Shown here: one piece after another, positions 1 to 5,222 of the stretch
How positions within the stretch are numbered: position 1 is the stretch's first letter
Layout of the letters: every line of letters begins with the position of its first letter
Source of the DNA: Actinomycetota bacterium
Lineage (GTDB): Bacteria > Actinomycetota > Acidimicrobiia > Acidimicrobiales > JAHWLA01
Assembly (NCBI GenBank): GCA_019347595.1
Contig: JAHWLA010000090.1
Location: 1-7,881, forward strand
Direction: 5' to 3'
Length of the DNA: 7,881 bases
The notes under the pieces: model-generated
Told to the model about the DNA's origin: nothing
Database searches by the model: none
Seen by the model: the letters and a program-made list of their open reading frames with translations, nothing else
Program-made: the position numbers and the translations under genes

Positions 1-6
1 AAGGGG

Positions 7-79
7 TGGGCCGTACAGGATTCGAACCTGTGACCCCTTGCGCGTCATGCAAGTGCGCTACCAACTGCGCCAACGGCCC
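7..79 (-). tRNA. tRNA-Val (anticodon GAC)
   Basis: Read on the minus strand, this 73-nt segment folds into a complete cloverleaf. The acceptor stem GGGCCGT/ACGGCCC is a perfect 7 bp, the D stem is GCGC/GCGC with an AGTTGGTA loop, the anticodon stem CTTGC/GCAAG closes the 7-nt loop ATGACGC, and the T stem ACAGG/CCTGT closes TTCGAAT. The anticodon GAC (plus positions 44-46) decodes the valine codon GUC. The discriminator base is A. The following bases are CCC, so the 3' CCA is not encoded and must be added by tRNA nucleotidyltransferase. It is divergent from the MarR-family gene. Confidence 0.95.
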
Positions 80-90
80 GTGAACGGGTC

Positions 91-96
91 AGATTA
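91..96 (-). promoter_or_regulatory. Candidate -10 box of the tRNA-Val gene
   Basis: On the minus strand the hexamer is TAATCT, a good match to the housekeeping TATAAT box. It lies 11 nt upstream of the mature tRNA 5' end, which would leave a leader of about 5 nt. No convincing -35 hexamer is visible at 17-18 bp. Confidence 0.35.
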
Positions 97-150
97 GCAG
101 CGCCGGTGTGCGACCGCCGACCCCACCACCGCCCCCGGGCACGGCGTCGG

Positions 151-156
151 TAGGGT
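151..156 (+). promoter_or_regulatory. Candidate -10 box for leaderless transcription of the MarR gene
   Basis: TAGGGT fits the actinobacterial TAnnnT -10 pattern and is separated from the GTG start at 163 by exactly 6 nt, so transcription would begin at or within a base of the start codon. There is no spaced Shine-Dalgarno sequence. The same geometry occurs before the HAD-IB/PlsC gene. No clear -35 element is visible. Confidence 0.5.
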
Positions 157-162
157 GGCGCG

Positions 163-669
163 GTGGCCAAGCGTGTCCTGTCCTTCGACCCTGTCGCCGA
201 GGCGCACCGGCAGTGGCAGGCCCACGATTGGCCGCACGCCGACAACATGGCGGCCGCCACCTCCATCATGCGGGCCCAGCAGATCGTCCTCGCCCAGGTC
301 GAGCAGACGCTCCGCCCCTTCGGTCTCACCTTCGCCCGCTACGAAGCGCTCGTCCTCCTCCACTTCACGCGCAAGGGGGAGCTGCCCCTCGGCAAGATGG
401 GCGAGCGCCTCCAGGTCCATCCCACGAGCATGACCAACGCCGTCGACCGCCTCGAGGCCCAGGGGCTGGTCGAGCGGACGCCGCACCCGGTCGACGGGCG
501 GGCCGTTCTCGCCCGCATCACGCCCGCAGGCAAGCACCTCGCGGTGCGGGCGACGGCGGCGCTCTCGGCCCACGGCTTCACCGAGCTGGGCCTCAACCAG
601 CGCGAGTTGCGCCAGCTGTTCAGCCTGCTCCGCAAGGTCCGCCGCGCCGCGGGCGACTTCGTGGACTGA
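163..669 (+). CDS. MarR-family winged-helix transcriptional regulator
   Basis: This 168-residue protein is a typical-length MarR-family regulator. Such proteins bind palindromic operators as dimers and are usually released by a small phenolic or other ligand. Helical dimerisation segments lie at residues 28-52 and 125-165. The winged helix spans about 55-122, with a first helix around GKMGERLQV, a recognition helix starting HPTSMTNAVDRLEAQG, and a wing carrying the conserved D-x-R (D111, R113). Winged-helix features such as VDRLEAQGLVER are clear. The GTG start is chosen because a TAnnnT box lies 6 nt upstream and no in-frame start nearby has a ribosome-binding site. The next gene, a hemerythrin-like protein 67 bp downstream, has its own promoter candidate. 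The ligand and targets cannot be read from the sequence; autoregulation or control of the adjacent hemerythrin gene is only an inference. Confidence 0.9.
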   Translation: MAKRVLSFDPVAEAHRQWQAHDWPHADNMAAATSIMRAQQIVLAQVEQTLRPFGLTFARYEALVLLHFTRKGELPLGKMGERLQVHPTSMTNAVDRLEAQGLVERTPHPVDGRAVLARITPAGKHLAVRATAALSAHGFTELGLNQRELRQLFSLLRKVRRAAGDFVD

Positions 670-670
670 C

Positions 671-695
671 GTTGCTCCTGTCGGAGCCAGGGGTA
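671..695 (+). promoter_or_regulatory. Candidate stress-sigma (SigB/SigF-type) promoter of the hemerythrin gene
   Basis: GTTG (671-674) and GGGTA (691-695) are separated by 16 nt, close to the GTTT-N15-17-GGGTA pattern of SigB/SigF-type general stress sigma factors in Gram-positive bacteria. The start site would fall near 702, giving a leader of about 35 nt that contains the AGGAGG ribosome-binding site at 725-730. The spacer also contains a small hairpin (GCTCC-TGTC-GGAGC, 674-687) that could instead be a weak element at the end of the MarR transcript. Confidence 0.4.
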
Positions 696-736
696 GGAGG
701 CAGCCAACCCAGTCGTGTCGGACCAGGAGGGCAACG

Positions 737-1321
737 ATGCCGGACCCCATCGCCATGTTGGAAGAGGACCACCGCAAGGTCGAATCGCTCTTCGAGCAGT
801 ACCAGAACGGCCAAGACCCGCTGATCGCCGAGCAGATCTGCACCGAGCTCATGGTCCACACCGAGGTCGAGGAGCAGGAGATCTATCCCACGGTCAAGAG
901 CGACGTTCCCGACGGCAAGGAGCTCGAGCAGGAGGCCGAGAAGGAGCACAGCGAGGTCGAGCAGCTCATCAAGCAGGTCCAGCAGAAGGGCTTCGACGAC
1001 CCGAGCGTCCCCGAGCTCATGCTCCGGATCGAGGAGGGCGTGAACCACCACGTCCACGAAGAAGAGAGCGAGATGTTCCCGAAGATGCGGGAGGCGCTCG
1101 GCTCGCAGACCCTCGAACAGCTCGGCGAGAAGGCCATGCAGGCCAAGCAGCAGCTCGTGCAGGAGCTGCGGGGGCAGACGGGCCAGGCCAAGGGCGGCGG
1201 CTCCACCGTCGAGGGCGAGCTCACCAAGGAGCAGCTCTACCAGAAGGCCAAGGAGCAGGACATCGAGGGCCGCTCCAAGATGGACAAGGACGAGCTCCAG
1301 CAGGCCGTCGGTGACCAGTAG
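737..1321 (+). CDS. Hemerythrin HHE domain protein with C-terminal Rho-N-like module
   Basis: This is a 194-residue soluble protein. An N-terminal hemerythrin-like four-helix bundle (about 5-145) carries the expected di-iron ligand set: H12, H41 and E45 in an HxxxE motif, H71, then H105 and E109 in a second HxxxE motif. Each HxxxE motif is followed by an aromatic-Pro pair (YP, FP). Such domains bind O2, NO or other oxidants, or act in iron and redox stress responses. A Gly-rich linker (152-156) leads to a C-terminal module (about 161-192, LTKEQLYQKAKEQDIEGRSK then KDELQQAV) resembling the Rho-N/SAP-like helical motif that often binds nucleic acid. The ATG is supported by AGGAGG 6 nt upstream. 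The region between MarR and this gene has a stress-sigma-like promoter, which fits a stress role. Family assignment is secure; the physiological substrate is unknown. Confidence 0.9.
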   Translation: MPDPIAMLEEDHRKVESLFEQYQNGQDPLIAEQICTELMVHTEVEEQEIYPTVKSDVPDGKELEQEAEKEHSEVEQLIKQVQQKGFDDPSVPELMLRIEEGVNHHVHEEESEMFPKMREALGSQTLEQLGEKAMQAKQQLVQELRGQTGQAKGGGSTVEGELTKEQLYQKAKEQDIEGRSKMDKDELQQAVGDQ

Positions 1322-1328
1322 GCGACCA

Positions 1329-1342
1329 CCACCGGCCGGTGG
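1329..1342. repeat. Perfect 14-bp palindrome downstream of the hemerythrin gene
   Basis: The sequence CCACCGGCCGGTGG is a perfect palindrome beginning 8 nt after the hemerythrin stop codon. As RNA it would form a 5-bp GC-rich stem with a GGCC loop. There is no T tract, so it is at best a weak terminator or an mRNA 3'-end stabiliser. It also covers the GTG of the 63-codon ORF that follows, which counts somewhat against that start. Confidence 0.4.
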
Positions 1343-1530
1343 CGCAATCCTCGGCGCTCCCCGAGGAGGACGCCGAGACAGACACCGCCGACAACCGTCC
1401 CGGGGAACGTGCGTTCCACGTGCCGACCGGGCGCATGCGACGCACGCTCCTACTGGCCGGCACGACGGCCCACGCGCTCACCGGGACGGCCGACTGGCGG
1501 GCGCCGGCCGACCAGCTGCGAGAGGCCTAG
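1339..1530 (+). CDS. Doubtful small hypothetical ORF (63 aa)
   Basis: I do not recognise this 63-codon ORF. Third codon positions are very rich in G/C, as in the real genes here. The product is acidic in its first 25 residues (EEDAETDTADN) and more neutral later (MRRTLLLAGTTAHALTG). No transmembrane segment or signal peptide is evident. Against it, the GTG lies inside a perfect palindrome with no ribosome-binding site and no TAnnnT box. An internal ATG at 1435 would give only 31 residues. Its TAG stop overlaps the TAG stop of the convergent dioxygenase gene through the shared tetranucleotide CTAG. It could be a real small protein, a decayed 3' end, or a chance ORF. Apart from this and the palindrome, nothing is seen between 1322 and 1526. 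Confidence 0.3.
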   Translation: MAQSSALPEEDAETDTADNRPGERAFHVPTGRMRRTLLLAGTTAHALTGTADWRAPADQLREA

Positions 1531-2342
1531 GCCAGGTCCCAGATCATGCGGCTGTCGTCCACCGACCCCAGCAACTGTGCCGGGGTGTTCTTGTCGATGT
1601 GGCCGATGAGCCCGAAGTACACACCGAACCCGCACAGCTCCTGGAGCCGCGGCGAGAAGCCGCGCACGATGTCGTGCGGGATCCCGAGCTGCTGGTTCTC
1701 CTGCTGGCGGATGTAGCCCGCGCAGTAGTTCATGGCCACTCCCACGCGGCGTGTGCCGGTGCGGTTGCCGCCTCCTCCGTGCCACAGCGACCCGTGCCAG
1801 ATGAGCACGCTGCCCCGTGGCATCTCGGCCGCCACGGAGTCGTAGTGCTTGCCGAACTCGGGGGAGTGGTCGGCCAGGTGCGAACCCGGGATGATCCGCG
1901 TCGCCCCGTTCTCGTCGGTGAAGTCGGTCAGCGCCCACATGCTGTTGCACACCGTCGGCGGGTGCGGCTTCGGGATCGGAATGAGCTGGTCGTCGGCGTG
2001 GATGGGCTGGGCCGTCTCGCCGGGGTCGATGGCGATCGACGACAGGGACGACACCAGGCAGCCGGTGTCGAGGACCCGCTCCACCACCGGCAACACGTTC
2101 TCGTGCACGGGGATGCGGGCGTACACGTCGCCGCGCGCCAGCAGGTTGTAGATGCGGACGGTGTGGTGGCCTTCGAAGGCGTTGCGGGCCGGCTCGGCGC
2201 CGAGCTTGCGTTCCAACCGCAGCAGGTCGTCGGCGAGCGCATCGAGGAGATCGGCCTCGATGGCGTTCTCGACGATCGTGTAGCCGTCGCGCCCGATGCG
2301 GGCGGCGTGCTCCCTGGCTGCGTCCCCCTCCACGGCGGTCAC
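1527..2342 (-). CDS. Phytanoyl-CoA dioxygenase (PhyH) family Fe(II)/2-oxoglutarate oxygenase
   Basis: This 271-residue protein is a double-stranded beta-helix oxygenase of the PhyH superfamily, which couples 2-oxoglutarate decarboxylation to substrate hydroxylation. Numbered from the GTG at 2342, the facial triad is H115-x-D117 (in PIHADDQ) and H188 (in SLWHGGGG). R199, 11 residues after the distal histidine, is the expected 2-oxoglutarate carboxylate-binding arginine. The family signature IPGSH is at 151-155. Length is normal. The start is taken at 2342 because its GTG overlaps the TGA of the upstream LysR gene (GTGA), typical of translational coupling. A second GTG at 2333 is an alternative, lying 7 nt after a TAACGT box. 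Substrates in this family range from fatty acyl-CoAs to alkaloids and antibiotic precursors, so the substrate cannot be named. Cotranscription with LysR suggests the regulator controls it. Confidence 0.9.
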   Translation of the reverse strand: MTAVEGDAAREHAARIGRDGYTIVENAIEADLLDALADDLLRLERKLGAEPARNAFEGHHTVRIYNLLARGDVYARIPVHENVLPVVERVLDTGCLVSSLSSIAIDPGETAQPIHADDQLIPIPKPHPPTVCNSMWALTDFTDENGATRIIPGSHLADHSPEFGKHYDSVAAEMPRGSVLIWHGSLWHGGGGNRTGTRRVGVAMNYCAGYIRQQENQQLGIPHDIVRGFSPRLQELCGFGVYFGLIGHIDKNTPAQLLGSVDDSRMIWDLA

Positions 2343-3250
2343 GTTATCGGGTGGATGCCGGGCTGGTCCTGGGCGCCGCCGACGACCAGCTCCTGCAACA
2401 AGCGGAGCACGGCGCGTGCCGGCGCCGAGGGCAGCCCGCGACGCGGCTGGGCCACGCCGATGCGACGACGGGGCAGCCCCTCGACGGCGAGGGAGCGCCA
2501 TTCCTCGCGAAGAAAGCCGGGTACGGCGGTGGCGGGGAGGATGGCAGGCCCGTTGCCTTCGAACGTCAGTGACGCGATCAGGCGCACGCCGTCGAGCTCG
2601 GCCAGCGCCGAGAACGAGATGCCCGCCGCTCTCGCGGCGGCGTCGAGCTCGGCCCGGAGCCCGCTGCCCGGCATGGGCAGCAGCAGCGGCATGCCGTCGA
2701 GGTCCGCCATGGCGACCGAACGCCGCCGCGCCAGCGGGTCGTCGGCGTGCACCACGAGCACCAGGTCCTCGTCGAACAGCGGCAGCGTGAAGAACTCCGT
2801 CGTGGACACCGGGAGGTTGACGACGGCCAGGTCGAGCCGCCCGGTGGCGAGCTGCGGCTCCAGCGACGTCGACGTCCCTTCGAACAACGCAAGCTGGATG
2901 CCCGCGTGGCGCTCGGCGATCGTCTCCAGCAGCAGGGGAGCGAGCCACCGCCCGGTGGTGCCGATGAGACCGAGCCGAACGGTGCCCGACACGTCGTGGC
3001 GCAGGGCGGCCACGTCGGACACCATCGCCTCCAGCTCGCCCTGCACCCGCCGCGCCCGGGCCACCACCACCTGCCCCTCGGGGGTGAGCACGCCGCCCGC
3101 TCGCTCCACCAGCTTCACCCCGAGCTCCTTCTCCAGCCGGGCGACGTGGGCCGACACGTTCGACTGCACGGTGTGGAGGGCATCGGCCGCGGCGGAAAAC
3201 GTGCCGGTGTCGGCGACGGCGACGAGGGCGTGGAGCTGGCGCAGGTCCAT
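2339..3250 (-). CDS. LysR-family transcriptional regulator
   Basis: This is a 303-residue protein of normal LysR length. The N-terminal winged helix-turn-helix spans residues 1-60, opening MDLRQLHALVAVADTGTFSA, with recognition helix TVQSNVSAHVARLEKELG and the LVER motif of the wing region. A linker helix (about 62-85) leads to a periplasmic-binding-protein-like effector domain (about 90-290) opening VRLGLIGTTGRWLAPLLL. The ATG at 3250 is preferred. An in-frame GTG six codons upstream (3268) is possible but would add residues before the canonical MDLRQL opening. Its stop overlaps the GTG of the PhyH-family gene by 4 nt, so the two form an operon. The upstream region is shared with the divergent 6C RNA promoter and contains a CTGT-N3-ACAG dyad that could be its operator. 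The inducer is unknown. Confidence 0.92.
   Translation of the reverse strand: MDLRQLHALVAVADTGTFSAAADALHTVQSNVSAHVARLEKELGVKLVERAGGVLTPEGQVVVARARRVQGELEAMVSDVAALRHDVSGTVRLGLIGTTGRWLAPLLLETIAERHAGIQLALFEGTSTSLEPQLATGRLDLAVVNLPVSTTEFFTLPLFDEDLVLVVHADDPLARRRSVAMADLDGMPLLLPMPGSGLRAELDAAARAAGISFSALAELDGVRLIASLTFEGNGPAILPATAVPGFLREEWRSLAVEGLPRRRIGVAQPRRGLPSAPARAVLRLLQELVVGGAQDQPGIHPIT
2341..2346 (-). promoter_or_regulatory. Possible internal -10 box for the PhyH-family gene
   Basis: TAACGT on the minus strand matches TAnnnT and ends 7 nt before the GTG at 2333, close to the leaderless geometry seen at two other genes in the window. It lies at the very end of the LysR gene. The coupled GTGA start at 2342 is an equally good explanation of this junction, so the box may be chance. 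Confidence 0.25.
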
Positions 3251-3281
3251 CGCTGACAGTGATACCACGCATCTCCGATAA

Positions 3282-3292
3282 CTGTTGGACAG
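3282..3292. promoter_or_regulatory. CTGT-N3-ACAG dyad, possible LysR operator
   Basis: CTGTTGGACAG is an inverted repeat in the LysR/6C RNA divergent region, 32 bp upstream of the LysR start codon. A T-N11-A arrangement, the loose LysR box, can be drawn at 3279-3291. The dyad covers the -35 region of the divergent small RNA, so a protein bound here could affect both transcripts. It is short and may be fortuitous. Confidence 0.25.
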
Positions 3293-3315
3293 ATTTCAGA
3301 ACGCGGGCGTATCGT
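3285..3315 (+). promoter_or_regulatory. Promoter of the 6C RNA
   Basis: The -35 candidate is TTGGAC at 3285-3290 (or TGGACA one base later) and the -10 is TATCGT at 3310-3315. The spacer is 18-19 bp, slightly long but acceptable. The predicted start is about 3321-3324, which gives an RNA of about 95-100 nt ending after the second hairpin, a sensible size for this RNA family. Confidence 0.6.
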
Positions 3316-3321
3316 GGGCCT

Positions 3322-3420
3322 CGAACGGCAGTACGAAGTCGAGCAGCGTTCCCCCCTCGTTGCTCCTTCGCACGGTCGAACGAAGGGACCGGCATCCCCC
3401 CCAGCCGGTCCCTTCGTCGC
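3322..3420 (+). ncRNA. 6C small RNA (two C-loop hairpins)
   Basis: Two stem-loops are evident. Hairpin 1 pairs GAGCAGCG (3341-3348) with CGTTGCTC (3358-3365) around the loop TTCCCCCCT, which carries six consecutive Cs. Hairpin 2 pairs 14 perfect base pairs (3380-3393 with 3404-3417, core GGGACCGGC/GCCGGTCCC) around a 10-nt loop with seven consecutive Cs. Two hairpins, each with at least six loop cytosines, are the defining feature of the actinobacterial 6C RNA family, known in Mycobacterium as B11/6C. The mycobacterial RNA is reported to bind mRNAs through its C-rich loops. From memory, the mycobacterial gene also sits beside a HAD-family hydrolase gene, as here. The 5' end is inferred from the promoter and the 3' end from the second hairpin; both are approximate to a few nucleotides. 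Confidence 0.87.
3380..3417 (+). terminator. Second 6C hairpin, probable 3' end of the RNA
   Basis: This 14-bp perfect stem with a 10-nt loop is the strongest hairpin in the window. It is followed by CGCGTCC rather than a T tract, as is common for terminators in high-GC actinobacteria. It would end the small RNA and separate it from the HAD-IB/PlsC gene, whose -10 box begins 21 nt further on. Confidence 0.5.
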
Positions 3421-3437
3421 GTCCGGGGTCGGGGCGC

Positions 3438-3443
3438 TACCGT
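3438..3443 (+). promoter_or_regulatory. Candidate -10 box for leaderless transcription of the HAD-IB/PlsC gene
   Basis: TACCGT is followed by exactly 6 nt and then the ATG at 3450, so the transcript would start at or next to the start codon. No Shine-Dalgarno sequence is present. The -35 region would fall at or next to the right arm of the 6C terminator hairpin, so the two transcription units are packed end to start. Confidence 0.5.
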
Positions 3444-3449
3444 GCGCGC

Positions 3450-4829
3450 ATGGCAGGCGACGCGGCGTTCTTCGACCTCGACCGCACGCTGCTGCGCGGC
3501 GCCAGCGGTCCGCTCCTCGGCGAGGCATTGGTGGCGGCGGGCCTGGCGCCCGAGCGGGGGGTGCCGGGACAAGGCCTGCTCTACAAGATCTACGACCTGG
3601 TAGGAGAGACGCTGCCATCGATGGTCTTGGCGCGCGGCGCGGTGCTCGCCGTCCGCGGTTGGTCGCGTGAGGCGGTTCGCGACGCGGGCAAGGCGGCCGC
3701 CGAGAAGTTGGAGGCGATGGTGGCACCCTACGCCCCCGGGCTCATCGACGAGCACCACCGGGCGGGCCGTCCCGTGGTGCTGGCCACCACCACGCCGCAC
3801 GACTTGGTCGAGCCGCTGGCCGAGCGGCTCGGCTTCGACGACATCGTGGCCACCCGCTACGCCGAGGACGAGTCGGGCGCGTACACCGGCCGGCTCGAGG
3901 GCGAGTTCGTGTGGGCGACCGGCAAGCTGGCGGCCGTCCGCCGGTGGGCCTCCGCCCACGACGTCGACCTCGGCTCCAGCTATGCCTACTCCGACAGCAT
4001 CTACGACGTTCCGCTGCTGTCGGCCGTCGGCCACCCGCACGCCGTCAACCCCGACCCCCGCCTCGCCGTGTTCGCCACCCTGCGGCGCTGGCCGGTGCTC
4101 CACCTCGACGTGCCGCCCGGCGTGCCGAAGGTGGCCGGCGTCGAGCCTGCCGACGTCCTCAAGCTCACAGCCTCGCCACTGCTGTTCCCCTACGCCCGCT
4201 TCGACATCGAGGGCGTGGAGCACATCCCCGCCGAAGGGCCCGTCATCGTCGTCGCCAACCACCGCAGCTACTTCGACACCGCGGCCGTAGGGCTGACCGT
4301 GTTGCAGGCCGGCCGCGCCCCCCGCTTCCTCGGTAAGAAGGAGGTGTTCGACGCGCCGGTCGTCGGCACACTGGCTCGCGCCATGGGAGGCATCCGCGTC
4401 GACCGGGGAACGGGGTCCGGGGAGCCGTTGCGGGAAGCAGCTCGAGCCCTCGCCGCGGGCGAGTTGGTGATCCTCATGCCCCAGGGAACCATCCCGCGCG
4501 GACGCTCGTTCTTCGAGCCGACACTGGTCGGCAAGAAGGGGGCCGCCCGCCTCGCCGCCATGACGAAGGCGCCCGTGGTCCCCATCGGGCTGTGGGGGAC
4601 CGAGCAGGTGTGGCCCCGGTCGGCCAAGGTCCCGAACGTGACGAACGTCCTCCACCCGCCGACCGTGCAGGTGCGCGTGGGCGAACCGGTGGCCGGCTTG
4701 CGCTACGAAGACGCCGGCGCCGACACCGAGACGATCATGGCGGCGATCACGGCGCTGCTCCCCGACGAGGCGCGGGTGGCACGCGAACCGACCGCCGAGG
4801 AGATCGCCCGCGCCACGCCGTCGGGCTGA
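3450..4829 (+). CDS. HAD-IB phosphatase fused to PlsC-type acyltransferase
   Basis: This is a 459-residue bifunctional protein. The N-terminal HAD subfamily IB domain (about 5-215) has motif I D9-x-D11 (FFDLDRTLL), motif II T113 (LATTT), motif III K159 (TGK) and motif IV D182/D186 (YSDSIYD), so phosphatase chemistry should be intact. The C-terminal PlsC/LPLAT domain (about 240-440) has NHRSYFD (270-276) with catalytic H271 and D276, GGIRVDR (313-319), a block III reading MPQGT (343-347), and VVPIGLWG. Block III usually reads PEGT; here Q replaces E. Such fusions are thought to act in glycerolipid synthesis, acylating lysophosphatidate or a related acceptor and dephosphorylating a partner compound. 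No transmembrane helix is obvious, suggesting peripheral membrane association. The ATG is set by the TAnnnT box 6 nt upstream; the reading frame continues further upstream but only across the 6C RNA. The substrates are not defined by the sequence. Confidence 0.92.
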   Translation: MAGDAAFFDLDRTLLRGASGPLLGEALVAAGLAPERGVPGQGLLYKIYDLVGETLPSMVLARGAVLAVRGWSREAVRDAGKAAAEKLEAMVAPYAPGLIDEHHRAGRPVVLATTTPHDLVEPLAERLGFDDIVATRYAEDESGAYTGRLEGEFVWATGKLAAVRRWASAHDVDLGSSYAYSDSIYDVPLLSAVGHPHAVNPDPRLAVFATLRRWPVLHLDVPPGVPKVAGVEPADVLKLTASPLLFPYARFDIEGVEHIPAEGPVIVVANHRSYFDTAAVGLTVLQAGRAPRFLGKKEVFDAPVVGTLARAMGGIRVDRGTGSGEPLREAARALAAGELVILMPQGTIPRGRSFFEPTLVGKKGAARLAAMTKAPVVPIGLWGTEQVWPRSAKVPNVTNVLHPPTVQVRVGEPVAGLRYEDAGADTETIMAAITALLPDEARVAREPTAEEIARATPSG

Positions 4830-4836
4830 CCCGTCG

Positions 4837-5222
4837 TTGGTCGGGGCGACGGTCCCCGTGTCCGTCCCGCCGCTGGCGCGCGCCTCGCAGGTGAGCCCAC
4901 CGCAGGCGCCCGCGGCCAACCAGGCGCAGGTGCTGAACGCACGCCCCGTCCCGGCCGACGCCTCGCTGGTCGACCACGTCGGCGTCATGACGAGCAGTGC
5001 GCGTGCCACCACAACGCCGCAGGCGACGGCGGTCTCCGAGGAGACCGACGTGGCCCTGCTTGGTGCAGGCACCGCCGCCCGCATCCAGGCCGACTGGTGC
5101 GCGCCCAGCCCAACGCCGACTGCAACGCCGGACCCAACGCCACAGTCACATTCGTCAACCTCGTGGTGAACGGCACACCGATCACAGCGACGCCGGCGCT
5201 CAATACGGTCATCGACCTCACA
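4837..5222 (+). pseudogene. Fragment of a secreted repeat-type protein gene (frameshifted, both ends missing)
   Basis: Two plus frames join into one recognisable product. The first frame (4837 to about 5094) reads through SSARATTTPQATAVSEETDV and AARIQAD. The second (from 5097) continues VRAQPNADCNAGPNATVTFV and then NLVVNGTPITATPALNTVID. This resembles the beta-rich domain of actinobacterial exported proteins of the choice-of-anchor type. Restoring one base near 5095 (making a Leu codon between AD and VRA) repairs the frame. No start codon with a ribosome-binding site and no signal peptide precede it: the fragment begins 7 nt after the HAD-IB/PlsC stop, so the 5' end is gone. After about 5210-5225 it runs into the antisense of the DinB remnant, so the 3' end is also gone. 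The family assignment comes from pattern resemblance and is moderate. Confidence 0.6.

Noticed and set aside
674..687. Small hairpin GCTCC-TGTC-GGAGC after the MarR gene as a terminator
   Set aside because: The stem is only 5 bp with no T tract, and it falls in the spacer of a better-supported promoter candidate.
1311..3281. A 656-codon open frame on the plus strand
   Set aside because: It is antisense to the LysR and dioxygenase genes, has low-complexity Arg/Ser/Ala-rich sequence and matches no family.
3285..3449. In-frame upstream extension of the HAD-IB/PlsC protein
   Set aside because: It would translate the 6C RNA. The HAD domain opens normally a few residues after the ATG at 3450, which has a well-placed -10 box.
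4831..4852. Hairpin CCGTCG...CGACGG after the HAD-IB/PlsC stop as a terminator
   Set aside because: It has only six pairs with a 10-nt loop and no T run. It is too weak to annotate, and it overlaps the start of the exported-protein fragment.
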